Shown: positions 1 through 10,671 of the stretch, in pieces
How positions within the stretch are numbered: position 1 is the first letter of the stretch
Layout: each line of letters starts with the position of its first letter
Source: Melitaea cinxia
Taxonomy: Eukaryota; Arthropoda; Insecta; Lepidoptera; Nymphalidae
Direction of reading: 5' to 3'
Length of the DNA stretch: 64,000 nucleotides
Assembly (NCBI RefSeq): GCF_905220565.1
Contig: NC_059406.1
Span: forward strand, 10,001-74,000
Program-made: the position numbers and the translations under genes
The notes under the pieces: model-generated
Database searches by the model: none
What the model was told of the DNA's origin: nothing
What the model saw: only the letters and a program-made list of their open reading frames with translations

Positions 1-320
1 ACCACGAAACCACGAAACCACGAAACCACGAAACCACGAAACCACGAAACCACGAAACCACGAAACCACGAAACCACGAAACCACGAAACCACGAAACCA
101 CGAAACCACGAAACCACGAAACCACGAAACCACGAAACCACGAAACCACGAAACCACGAAACCACGAAACCACGAAACCACGAAACCACGAAACCACGAA
201 ACCACGAAACCACGAAACCACGAAACCACGAAACCACGAAACCACGAAACCACGAAACCACGAAACCACGAAACCACGAAACCACGAAACCACGAAACCA
301 CGAAACCACGAAACCACGAG
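1..320. repeat. 8-bp tandem satellite (ACCACGAA)n
   Basis: Forty consecutive copies of ACCACGAA, perfect except for the last (ACCACGAG), run from the first base of the window, so the array probably continues upstream. It is not the insect telomere repeat TTAGG. There is no coding potential. Confidence 0.97.
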
Positions 321-489
321 AAAACCGAACCATCGTTTATCATATGTTTTAAGATTGTCACAACGTTAGCGTGATTTTAAATACAATCACTGCCATCTAG
401 TGTGAAGACGACAAATCGATTTCTTTTTTCGACGACCGATCACTGCTGATAAATACAATTTAATCATTATTTTAAATTTAATTTTGTGT

Positions 490-541
<52 letters not shown>

Positions 542-846
542 TCTATGTCAAGATGTTTTTAAATAATTCAGTTTGATCTTATCATCCTGTTTAAAGATGT
601 ATGATAACCCAAGATAGAAGAAACTGCGGTACAATAAAATAGAATTCGTTTATTTATACGTAGATATTTGCATACATATTATATATACATAATGTTTTAC
701 AGATGTAGACTTTGTTTGCCTCATGCCGACATGCACCATGAGGATTTATCGTTATAACAATTAATATTGTTTTTAATTTTTTGTCAGACTATTATTTAGT
801 TCAAGTATAGCACATTGAGCATGACTACATTCAAACACAGTTTAAC

Positions 847-881
<35 letters not shown>

Positions 882-1794
882 ACGATGGTAAGTACCATAT
901 ATATTTATTTATTTACATATATATTTCATTATTTTTGAATGTAAGATATTTACGCATATTGAGGACGGTAGATGGCACTGATAACATATATGTCAAACTA
1001 GATGACTCGTTGGCATTTTTAAAAACGGCAGAACCGTTGGCCTTTGGTAGGCCTACGGTTCTGCTAGTACTATCCTTAACGTTAAATGAAAAGCGAAAGC
1101 CAAATGGAAAATAAAGATTTAATTATAACACGGATTTAACTATAAAGGATAATATGTTTCGTGGGTATATTACACTTTACTTTTTACACTACCGTCACAA
1201 AGAAAAAAAAAAAAAAAAAAAAAAAAAAAACAAAATAATAAAAATAATAAAAATAATCTAAAACACTAAATCGGTGATTGCTTAAATTTCACTTTAAACT
1301 AAAACTTTAAATGTCTCAAAATATACGACAGAAAATGGACAGAGTTTCCACTACTTAACAATGGCTATCGTTCACTCGCTAATACCAAAAAGGAATCTGC
1401 CTCTTTACCGATCCAAATACGCTTACGTCAACTCGATTTCCCGCCAATGCACATTGCATCAAGATATTGTCATACTGCATTCCTATTGGTCGAGGGAGTA
1501 CACGCATTAGGATCGTTACAATATTAAATTAAGTTATTAAACAAATAAATCAAAGTAGAAATGCATACAAATGACTTCTAAAATTACAATAATAATTTCA
1601 CATTAATCATTCAGCAATTTAAACAGCGAAAGCATTACATAAAAATAAATAGTAACTAAACAGGTACTTACTTCAAGAAGTTACAAAACAGATAATCAAT
1701 TCACTAAGATGAAGTTCATTAATTAAAAACATTTAAACATTAAATCTTAACTTAATAATTTGAAAACAATTTTATAATTTTAATCAAAGATTGT
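321..1794. other. AT-rich intergenic DNA with long poly-A runs
   Basis: No gene seen. Three pure A runs longer than 25 bases lie at about 493-538, 850-880 and 1204-1230. They look like tails of retroposed sequences or slipped homopolymers. The short open frame at 815-1114 consists of poly-lysine from the A run and is not a gene. Confidence 0.7.
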
Positions 1795-1862
1795 CTATTT
1801 GAAGTCCGATTAGCGTCCGCGGCGACATCTACTTGAAGTCCGATTAGCGTCCGCGGCGACAT
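1795..1862. repeat. 34-bp tandem duplication
   Basis: Two adjacent 34-bp units (1795-1828 and 1829-1862) differ at one base and contain the GC-rich core TCCGATTAGCGTCCGCGGCG. They stand out from the AT-rich surroundings. No function is recognised. Confidence 0.9.
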
Positions 1863-2354
1863 ATATGTTATTAATCTTTAAGCCTAGCGCTCTAAAAAAA
1901 AAAAGAATTTCTTACTGTACTGGTTAAGAGGTCGATCGTGAATACATTAAATGACGTTAAAATTATATATAAAAAAATTACTAAAAAAACACGTTATTAT
2001 AGCTAATCGAACTAAAAAGTAGGAAAAAAATTTTAATTACAAAGAGTTTATACTACAGTAGTAGAAGAATCATATTAAGGAATTACTCCAAAATGAAACC
2101 ACCCAAAAGAAATTTTTGAGCTTTTGATTTTTTTTTTTTAATTATTTAAACTAAACTATAAAATATTCATACTTAGCATGTAATTTTATTTAAGTTTTTT
2201 TTTCCGTATTATATACTTTGAATAATAACTAAATAAAAGAATATTTATTTTAAATGTTGGGCGTATGAAGGTACCACCTTGGACAGGAATTAGAACGTGG
2301 AGAGAGACAGACAACGGCAAAACAGAATTTTCCTAGCAACTTCTTAGTTATTAA

Positions 2355-2402
2355 CTAGCAACCCGCTCGGGCTTCGCACGGGTGCAATGCTGATAAAGCT
2401 TT
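2355..2402 (-). mobile_element. Helitron-like 3' terminus fragment
   Basis: Read on the minus strand the sequence ends with a GC hairpin (CCCG...CGGG) followed by CTAG. This is the hairpin plus CTRR signature of Helitron 3' ends. A sister end lies at 11,618. The rest of the element is cut off by the repeat copy that starts at 2403. Confidence 0.55.
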
Positions 2403-2442
2403 TTAACCGACTTCCAAAAAAGGAGGAGGTTCTCAATTCGAC

Positions 2443-2478
<36 letters not shown>

Positions 2479-3170
2479 ATGTTACATCAGAACTTTTGAC
2501 TGGGTGGAGCGATTTCGACAAATTTTCTTTTAATCGAAAGGTGGTGTGTGCCAATTGGTCCCATTTAAATTTATTTGAGATCTAACAACTACTTTTCGAG
2601 CTATATCTAATAATGCGTTTTTACTTGACGCTTTTTTCGTCGACCTGCGTTGTATTATACCGCATAACTTTCTACTGGATGTACCGATTTGAATAATTCT
2701 TTTTTTGTTAGAAAGGGGATATACCTAGTTTAGTATCATGATATGGAAACCAGGATCTGATGATGGGATTCCAGAGAAATCGAGGGAAACTCTTGAAAAT
2801 CCGCAATAACTTTTTACTGGGTGTACCGATTTTGATAATTCTTTTTTTGTTGGAAAGGGGATATCCCTAGTTTGGTACCATGATAAGGAAACCAGGATCT
2901 GATGATGGGATCTCAGAGAAATCGAGGGAAACTCTCGAAAATCCGCAATAACTTTTTACTGGGTGTACCGATTTTAATAATTTTTAATTTAATCGAAAGC
3001 TGATGTTTGTCATGTGGTCACATATAAATTTCATTGAGATCTGATAACTACTTTTTGAGTAATCTTTGATAACGCGCAGTTACTTGAGTATTTTTTCGTC
3101 GATCTACGTTGTATTATTCGTCGATGTAATTGAAGTCGGTTTTTTTTCGTTTGCGAGCAAACACAATTAT
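2403..3170 (+). mobile_element. DINE/HINE-like element, near full-length copy
   Basis: Best reference copy of the family that dominates this window. It opens with AACCGACTTCC and AAAAGGAGGAGG, then a poly-T tract and ATGTATGTTACATCAGAAC. Several diverged internal modules of about 130-190 bp follow, each beginning ACTTTTNACTGG(G/A)TG. It closes with GAAGTCGGTT, a T run, the hairpin GTTTGCGAGCAAAC and ACAATTAT. AACCGACTTC and GAAGTCGGTT are subterminal inverted repeats and the hairpin lies only at the 3' end. This fits Helentron-associated (DINE-1-like) elements; that class assignment is my inference. It encodes no protein. Confidence 0.8.
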
Positions 3171-3207
3171 TATTGTAATTAGACAATACAAACATGTTTT
3201 ATTTAAA

Positions 3208-3326
3208 AGTTGTGTCCATACCACGTTGAATACACCGGTTTTCGTCCGATCACCAAAGTTAAGCAACGTCGGGCGCGGTCAGTAATTGGGTGGGTGACCG
3301 CCTGGGAACACCGCGTGACGTTGGCT
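3208..3326 (+). rRNA. 5S rRNA-like sequence, probably pseudogene
   Basis: The stretch from GTCCATACCACGTTGAATAC through GTGACGTTGGC aligns along about 110 bases with insect 5S rRNA. The internal control region (AAGTTAAGCAACGTCGGGCG) and the box-C segment (GGGTGACCGCCTGGGAACAC) are well kept, and a T run follows as a pol III terminator would. The first 7-8 bases do not match the canonical GCCAACG, so the closing helix I cannot form properly. It is a single copy rather than a tandem array. A 5S pseudogene or the head of a 5S-derived SINE is more likely than a working gene. It starts 37 bp after a DINE/HINE-like copy. Confidence 0.75.
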
Positions 3327-4036
3327 TTTTGCTTTTTTTCAATTTGTTTTTTTTTTTCAATTTGTTTTTGTAATTTAGCTCAACATAAAAAATTAAAGAT
3401 TGCATTATGAAACTAAATTTTTATTAGAATATCTATTCTTCTTCGAAGTTCGAGATACCTACGAAATGTAAACAGTCTATAATTTAACAAAATACATCAT
3501 GTTCTTGCGGATAATTTATTTATTTCATGGCATACACATAATACACAAGAATGAAACATTAAAGGACTTTTTTACAACTTACAGAAAACGTCATGTAAAA
3601 TTATATTTATAAATAATTATGTACTACGTTCACAGCTCGACAATACAGAGCTACCTAGCGTGTGCTATAGAAACTACAAAGATTGTTAAATTAATATCAA
3701 TAGTATTACATTGCAAACTAATTACTAGATAGCGCTGGAACTGAAATCTAAAATTAATCTAATTAGTTTTTTTTTTTCAATTAGTTTGCCAAAGAAGTTT
3801 CACTTCTGACATGTGTACTTTGTACGCACGTAATTCTTTTATTTATAGTCTATGTATGATGGCTCACATTCCTATTACTTTTCTACTGCTTACTGTTTAA
3901 TCCAAAGACGCCTTGCTATTTAAAAGCGCTGGACTCACCATCGAATTAGAGAAAATAAGCTTTAGTTCGTAATTTGAAGCATGCAATGTTGAAATTAATA
4001 CGCCTCAACGCTTTGAAAATTAAAATGTTAATAAAA
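3327..4036. other. AT-rich intergenic DNA
   Basis: No gene, RNA or clear repeat boundary recognised. A short fragment near 3520-3545 (TTATTTATTTCATGGCATAC) resembles LINE 3' debris. Confidence 0.5.
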
Positions 4037-4650
4037 TAATTGTGTTTGCTCGGAAACGAAAAAAAAAGCGACTTCAATTACATCGACGAGTAATATAACG
4101 TAGATCGACGAAAAAATAGTCAAGTTACTGCGCGTTATCAAAGATTACTCAAAAAGTAGTTATCAGATCTCAATAAAATTTATATGTGACCACACGACAA
4201 ACATCAGCTTTCGATTAAATCAAAAATTATTAAAATCGGTACACCCAGTAAAAAGTTATTGCGAATTTTCAAGAAGTTCCCTCGATTTCTCTAGGATCCC
4301 ATCATCAGATCCTGGTTTCCTTATCATGGTACTAAACAAGGGATATCTCCTTTCTAACAAAAAAAGAATTATCAAAATCGGTACATCCAGTAGAAAGTTA
4401 TGCGGTATAATACAACGTAGGTCGACGAAAAAAGCGTCAAGTAAAAACGCATTATTAGATATAGCTCGAAAAGTAGTTGTTAAATCTCAAATAAATTTAA
4501 ATGGGACCAATTGGCACACACCACCTTTCGATTAAAACAAAATTTGTCGAAATCGCTCCACCCAGTCAAAAGTTCTGATGTAACATACATAAAAAAAAAA
4601 AAATACAGTCGAATTGAGAACCTCCTCCTTTTTTGGAAGTCGGTTAAAAA
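4037..4650 (-). mobile_element. DINE/HINE-like element copy
   Basis: Minus-strand copy with both ends: the hairpin end reads TGTTTGCTCGGAAACG on the plus strand (one hairpin base altered) and the head end is GGAAGTCGGTTAAAAA. The open frames of 69-116 residues inside are shadows; near-identical ones recur in other copies. Confidence 0.85.
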
Positions 4651-5241
4651 GGCATGGGTATAGTTCGCGTCATGTAAAAAGAACGCTGGCCTTGAAGCTG
4701 CGCAAAAGCGATTTATCGGTCTATTTGGTGGTACGGGTAGGGGGACGGGAGTGTTTATCAGGTGTCGCATGCTTGCCGGTGTGCTATTGGTTGACAGCGG
4801 TTGACAGTTCGACGTCGACTCAAAATATTATCGCGCACAAAAGTTTTAAATTACAAAATTCTCCATTTACTATTTATTTCACTAAAAAACAATTATCAAT
4901 TTATCATTTTAAACACATAAAAACTATTAAGATGCGAATATCATCCAAACATTTCAATAACTAAAAAATTTGTTATTGCTTTTGTTTAAAAAAAAATTGT
5001 GATATTGTAAAGTGATAATTATTATACTTATTTAGTCCGAATTATTCGCACTTGTATTTCTAGTATTTTTTAATGTACCTGCCAATAACCATTATACGAA
5101 GCCGCGAGTGAAAGCCTAATTAAAAAATAAAACAGTAGTACTTGTGCGCGAGTATACCCATGCGCAAACGCTCCCCCTCCAGTTTCTTTCAGCGTTCTTT
5201 TTACATGACGCGAACTATACTTAAGAGCCTATGGATGTTAA
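4644..5241. mobile_element. TTAA-flanked MITE with 31-bp perfect TIR
   Basis: Positions 4658-4688 and 5190-5220 are a perfect 31-bp inverted repeat (core TAGTTCGCGTCATGTAAAAA). TTAA lies outside each arm (4644-4647 and 5238-5241), as expected for a piggyBac-type non-autonomous element. The left outer end is shorter than the right, so TTAA as target site is an inference. It abuts the head end of the neighbouring DINE/HINE-like copy, whose TTAA it may have used. It has no transposase. Confidence 0.75.
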
Positions 5242-5780
5242 AACTTATATTAAAAAAAAAATAGTTACGTAGTAAAATATATCTTTATGTTTAAATACTT
5301 GATTTCAATATAGTACTATTATAGACACACTACACAACTTCTTTAAAAAAAAAAGAAAAAAAAAAGAAAATCATTTAATCCTGACGATCCTTATTTCTAA
5401 ATAATAATCTAGTAATCTTCAATCTTTAGTAAAATGTCAAATCATTGGGATACTGATATAAGATAGTGTTTAAATCAAATCTGAATTTTTGAAGTGGGTC
5501 AAAATGAAGTCCAAAGGAGTCGGTTACAGACATACAGGTGTAGCTAATATAAAGCGTGTATATTTACACGTTTTATATTAGATTATTATTTACACGCTTT
5601 ATATTATTTATTCATCTTATGACGATCCAATAGACGAATACAACGACAACAAGGAACACGTTGCGAGAATGTAAGGTCAATGTTTCAATTTATTATTGCG
5701 GGATATATTATACTCGGCGATTTCTTCCAAGATTTGCTTTGAAATTTATTAGTAATATTTAAAAAAAAACTAAATGGTAA
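5242..5780. other. AT-rich intergenic DNA with small stem-loop
   Basis: No gene. At 5542-5577 a 14-bp arm TAATATAAAGCGTG pairs with CACGTTTTATATTA across an 8-base loop, with one G-T wobble. A third, perfect copy of the arm, CACGCTTTATATTA, follows at about 5592-5606. Confidence 0.6.
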
Positions 5781-6129
5781 GGCTATAGACAATCGGGGTC
5801 TAATTATATTTTCGTTACAAAAAAAACGCGCCAACGCTCACTCATGCTCCGTTTCGCAGCGGAGGCTGCCTGAGCCGCTCCTCTACGCATTCGTTCGCGC
5901 GCTTTCGCGCGGCGGGCGAGGGCTACCCTCCAACCGCGCCTCGAGGCTTCAAAAAAAAAAAAAAAACACGGGGTAGGGCAGACCAAGACCACGTGGACAG
6001 TGGGTGCTCCGATTCGATTTTCGGTATTTCGCGAATTTCTATACCTATATACTAGCCCCCCCCCCCCCCCATTCACCACCTCTCCCCCCAAACCCTATAA
6101 ATTAGATCCCGATTGTGTATAGCATAGCC
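5781..6129. mobile_element. MITE-like element with GC-rich core
   Basis: The left end GGCTATAGACAATCGGGGTC and the right end (minus strand GGCTATGCTATACACAATCG, then GGATCTAATT) form imperfect terminal inverted repeats of about 27-32 bp. The interior is unusually GC-rich for the region and carries A16 and C16 homopolymers. The minus-strand 95-residue open frame inside has no recognisable domain and is treated as chance. Confidence 0.6.
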
Positions 6130-7901
6130 AAAGCATTAATGTATAACGACCACTGACCTGATGGCATCGCATTATTTTGTTGCGTCGTTGAGACCAACGA
6201 TGCAAGCTGCAGGCGTATTTAATCTCCAATTACGTAATTTCAACCAGAGTTCAAACAATTCGACTTACATACAGTCATTTTCACGAAACATTTCACTTCA
6301 ATTTACATACAAATTATTAAGACGTAAAAAAAATTTCTAAATAAAATTCCATTTAGTCACATATCGTTAATAACTACGATTATTTTTACGATATTTACTA
6401 ACGAATACATAAACAAAAGGCGTCCGGAAGAATAACGTCTAATGACTAACGGTCATTATGAGGCACAGGAGTAAGACTGTCATATTAAGGTTGTTCAAAT
6501 TATTATTAGCCAATTGCACAACGCGCTGAAACCGTTACTCGTACACCTTTTTCAAATCGGTTCTTTCCCTCTGGGAATGTTTTTGGGGATATATTTTTTT
6601 TAGGGTATTTTCTTGGGAACTCTTAATTCGTCACAACATAATATATTTTTAATATTAAAAAAAATTCTTCATTTATCAATTTACGAATATATTTTAGCAA
6701 TTTATAATATATAATTCCTTACTAAAGCAAAGTATAAGAAGAAAAGGGAAAGTATAAAAAAAATATTTTCAATTTTAAAATCCTTTGAAAAATAAAATCT
6801 AATAAGAAAAACATTAATCTGACTGATTTTTAAATAATTTCAATTTTTGGTTTAGGGGGTTTTGTTTCCAATTTAGCGCGTACATACAGATAATGTAAAT
6901 GATTTGACAAGTTACGCGTATTTGAATATCACATAAACTAAGCATTTAATTTCATACTCAACTTTATATTTAATTTTTTTTTTTTTTGTTCTTAAGCCAA
7001 TTAAATGTTGCATGAAATTAATATGAACCAAGGTTTAGTAACGTTACCAATTACCGTTAGAAAATAAGATAATATTTATTGACATCTTACATTAAGTTTA
7101 AATTTTTTTTACTGTAATTATGAGACGGAAACGCTTTAAAACGCTAAGTACCGGTAAATAGAAGACAGATTGACTGTCACATAAAACTCTAGTAGATAAC
7201 CGAGTTTAACTTTAGATAATTTATTTAGACCGGTTGATAATACGTCGTTCACGCCATCTACAGCCTCCGCTCGTACTATTGCTGGTGATAGCGCCACACG
7301 ATCACTTTGAAAATCGATTCTGTTGTCTTAAAATGATTAGATAATGGGTAGAATAATTGTGTATTATTAAATGAATTATATTTTAATTAGAAATAATTGA
7401 GACATTTTAAATAAAAATGTATTCGTATGCGGCCGCCAGTAATTTGAATATAGCATGTCTTGCGTTTATCAAACACGTAATATTCAGGTCACACTATGAC
7501 ATGATTGAGATTTCCCTTCAACGACAGCAGCAAAAGACCTTAAGCATTATTTATATTATCGTCTTCATCATAAAACAGCAGCAACTCATCTTTACGTGTA
7601 AAAGAAACCACATTAGAACTACATAATTATTGATATCTACCAACAGATGGCATGAGGTGCCGTTTAAATCGCGCTAACGTTTCGTTCAGTTTAAAATGTG
7701 TTTGTTTTACATTATATTCATTACGAATTTTTTTATAGACAATTAACGAGCTTACAAGTATGCAAGCCCAAGTAAACAGGGATAAAACGACATTTTCTAA
7801 AAACGAATCCTAGCTATATCGATTTATTTCCCCTGAAATCCCCTGAATACTAAATTTCATGAAATCGTTAGAGCCGTTTCCGAGTTTCTGAGATATATAT
7901 A
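6130..7901. other. Gene-free AT-rich DNA
   Basis: No coding exon, RNA or boundary-defined repeat seen in this 1.8 kb. A short open frame at 7417-7626 has no recognisable features. Confidence 0.5.
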
Positions 7902-8353
7902 CTAGCTGAGCCCGCAGCTTAGTAAGGAAACCAGGATCTGATGATGGGATCCCAGAGAAATAGAGGGAAACTCTTGAAAATCCGCAATAACTTTTTAGTG
8001 GGTGTACCGATTTTGATAATTCTTTTTTTTTTTGGAATGAAGATATCCCTAGTTTAGTACCATGATAAGGAAACCAGGATCTGATGATGGAATCCCAGAG
8101 AAATCGAGGGAACTTCTTGAAAATCCGCAATAACTTTTTACTGGGTGTACCGATTTTAATAATTTTTAATTTAATCGAAAGCTGATGTTTGTCATGTGGT
8201 CACATAAAAATTTTATTGAGTTTTGATAACTTCTTTTTGAGTAATATTTGATAACGCGCAGTTATTTGACTATTTTTTCGTCGATCTACGTTGTATTACT
8301 CGTCGATGTAATTGAAGTCGTTTTTTTTTTCGTTTGCGAGCAAACACAATTAT
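7902..8353 (+). mobile_element. 5'-truncated DINE/HINE-like copy behind a Helitron-like end
   Basis: Starting at about 7922 (TAAGGAAACCAGGATCTGAT) the last three internal modules and the terminal hairpin GTTTGCGAGCAAAC are present; the head is missing. The 20 bases before it begin CTAGCTGAGCCCGCAGCT, which resembles an inverted Helitron 3' end. Confidence 0.75.
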
Positions 8354-9612
8354 TTCTTAAATTACGTTCAAAGTACACTTGGCAAATGGGGATGACAGTT
8401 TATTTGTTTTTTTTTTTTTTTTTTTTGTAAATTTAAAAGTTAAAACTTTGAAGACTGTCCCCAAAATTTGAAGAATTTCTTATAATTCAAGGACATGGGT
8501 TCAAAATTTGGATTCAATTTCAACCGAACGTATGAGGACTTATGTGTACTTTGAGACCAAATATATATTTTGAGGTCTGTATATAGTACCTTTTTTTATA
8601 GCAGTAGTAATATGTATTATTTTATAAAGAGATTTCTGACACTCCATAATAGTCACATATAAAAAAAAAATTATTTTATGTATAGGAATTGGTAAATAGC
8701 TTTAAATGTCGTTTCTTTGTTTTTTCAGGTAGGTTAAGGGTTTTTATAATTTATTTTATATCATAATGTATAAAGAAAAATTGTTAAAATCTTTGTTTTT
8801 TCAGAGCAACACATTGTAGAATTTTTCGATTCCAATTGTAAGTAGTCAACTAATTTCTTATACATATTACTGTTATAGTACATAGGACAGACTTCAAAAT
8901 TTTGTTATCATTTTTGAGAATGTTATTAAAATTGATACATTTCATAGGTATAGTTTCTAAATTCACGTTTCGGGAATAAGCTGTTTAATTTAAAGAGAGG
9001 CCCTGGGAAAGGGTTTTTTTTTCTTCTGAAAATGTAAATTCTGAATCTAACATAGTTTTGTCAAGTAGATAATCTCACGTGAAACACACGTGGCATATCA
9101 AATTTACAATCTTTAATACGAGTACGTTTAAGTGTTTCGTTGCCAACGTTGACTATATTTATTTCAAGATCGAAATATTAGCGAATCTTGCTCGAGCAAT
9201 TCAACAAATGCGATAAAGACAACAAATAACAATAACACACTAAATTAAACGTTGAAAAAGTATATATAGTATGTAAGTATAATTTCTACTAATCAATTTT
9301 ACACAAAAAAATTTCGTAATCTAGTTGAATAAGTCTAACGTAGTTTTTTTGAATTATGTCTATTAGAAATATTTGATTGAGAATAAAAAAGATGTTTCTC
9401 CATTACTGACAGTCTGTTAGCTCGACCATTAATTTTAGTATCAGCTGTTTTGAAGTTGGTTAAGTTTATATACATATATCTTCAGGACAGACCTTGTAAT
9501 TTACATAATTTATAATTACTATCGGGACTGTTCTTAAAACATGCATAGTATAATAAATAATAATTTACCTAGCTAAGTGTTTGATCATTTTTTTCTAACG
9601 ATGAGCTATTTG
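8354..9612. other. Gene-free AT-rich DNA
   Basis: A pure T run at about 8408-8427 and otherwise unique-looking AT-rich sequence. No exon or RNA gene seen. Confidence 0.5.
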
Positions 9613-9614
9613 TA

Positions 9615-9822
9615 CACTCACATAAAAGTTAACTTGATCCAAGAAGAAAAATTTTAAACTAAGAATACCATTTTGAAGGTGACGGTTTCCTTGATTCAAG
9701 AGCGAAAATTCAAAAATAATTCAAGAATTTTTGCGTTTGGCTCACGAAAATAATTATCTTTAAAATGGTATTCATAGTTCAAGATTTTTTTCTCTTGAAT
9801 CTAGTTAGCTTTCTTATCAGTG
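9615..9822. mobile_element. Tc1/mariner-type MITE, 208 bp
   Basis: Inverted repeats of about 60 bp face each other: the left arm begins CACTCACATAAAAGTTAACT and the right arm, read on the minus strand, begins CACTGATAAGAAAGCTAACT. Both run inward to GAATACCATTTT. Each end is bordered by TA (9613-9614 and 9823-9824), the Tc1/mariner target duplication. No open frame inside, so it would be mobilised in trans. Confidence 0.8.
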
Positions 9823-10021
9823 TATAATTCATAGTTATGTATAAAATGATTGTCAGGGTCTATTCTATGTGACAAGACATTAAGATCTTGATTATTAAGC
9901 CATAATAAAACATACCTTTGCGAACCCGCTACAAACGCCCAATAATAATTTACTATAGCAATAATAATAAACACAAACGTGTGACAAGCTAGCAAATGCG
10001 TGTACGATCTCATTGACGACC

Positions 10022-10085
10022 TCCGTAGCGCGGTGGCTAAAGCGCCACCACTATGAGTCTCGTGATTTCAAGTCTGGGGATCTCC
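10022..10085 (+). other. tRNA-like fragment (weak)
   Basis: GTAGCGCGGTGGCTAAAGCG has an A-box-like core, and GTGATTTCAAGTCTGGGGAT is a poor B box. It may be the head of a decayed tRNA-derived SINE lying directly upstream of the intact SINE. No complete cloverleaf can be drawn. Confidence 0.3.
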
Positions 10086-10100
10086 CCTAGTTAATATGTT

Positions 10101-10448
10101 GATGACGCCGCGTTGGCGCAACGGTCACAGCCATGGATTGTACCTGTTGCGCTGGCGGTTGCGGGTTCGATCCCCGCACATGACGAGCATTTGTATTGGC
10201 CATACAGGTGTTTGCTGTGGTCTGGGTGTTTGTACAGTCCTTGTGGATCTTCACACCGTGCCTTGGAGAGCACGTTAAGCCGTCGGTCCCGGTTGTTATC
10301 ATGTACACCTGATAGCGATCGTTACTCATAGTAGGGAATATATCCGCCAACCCGCATTGGAGCAGCGTGGTGGATTAAGCTCTGATCCTTCTCCTACATG
10401 GGAAAAGAGATCTATGTCCAATAGTGGGATATTACAGGCTGAAGCGTA
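10101..10448 (+). mobile_element. tRNA-derived SINE, full copy
   Basis: A-box-like TTGGCGCAACGG and a perfect B box GGTTCGATCCC sit in a tRNA-like head (10109-10184). A family-specific body follows (GGTGTTTGCTGTGGTCTGGG, then GTCGGTCCCGGTTGTTATCA). The 3' part ends AGTGGGATATTACAGGCTGA, a LINE-derived tail common in Lepidoptera. Other copies in this window are at 21,886 (+), 44,858 (-) and, truncated, at 26,324. The short open frames across it are shadows. Confidence 0.9.
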
Positions 10449-10671
10449 ATATATAGTATTATATAGGTTTTTTATTATTTTTAGTAGGTATACCTATAAC
10501 TTAAAAAAAATTACGTGTACATTTATTTTAGCAATTCATTTTTATTTATATAAACATATCATAATATAAATAAATGAAATTAAATAAATTAGTATTATCA
10601 TAGAGAAATAAATAATACCAAACAATAAAATTACTGAAATAATCTCAATTCAATCTCAATAATAATTGTGT

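Noticed and set aside
1..320. Telomere repeat
   Set aside because: Unit is ACCACGAA, not TTAGG, and no telomere-associated retroelement is next to it.
5804..6091. 95-residue minus-strand frame with Arg-rich segment
   Set aside because: Runs through A16 and C16 homopolymers within a MITE-like element; no domain.
10096..10350. Possible true tRNA gene
   Set aside because: A and B boxes are present but the sequence continues into the SINE body and recurs at 21.9 and 44.9 kb; the acceptor stem does not close.
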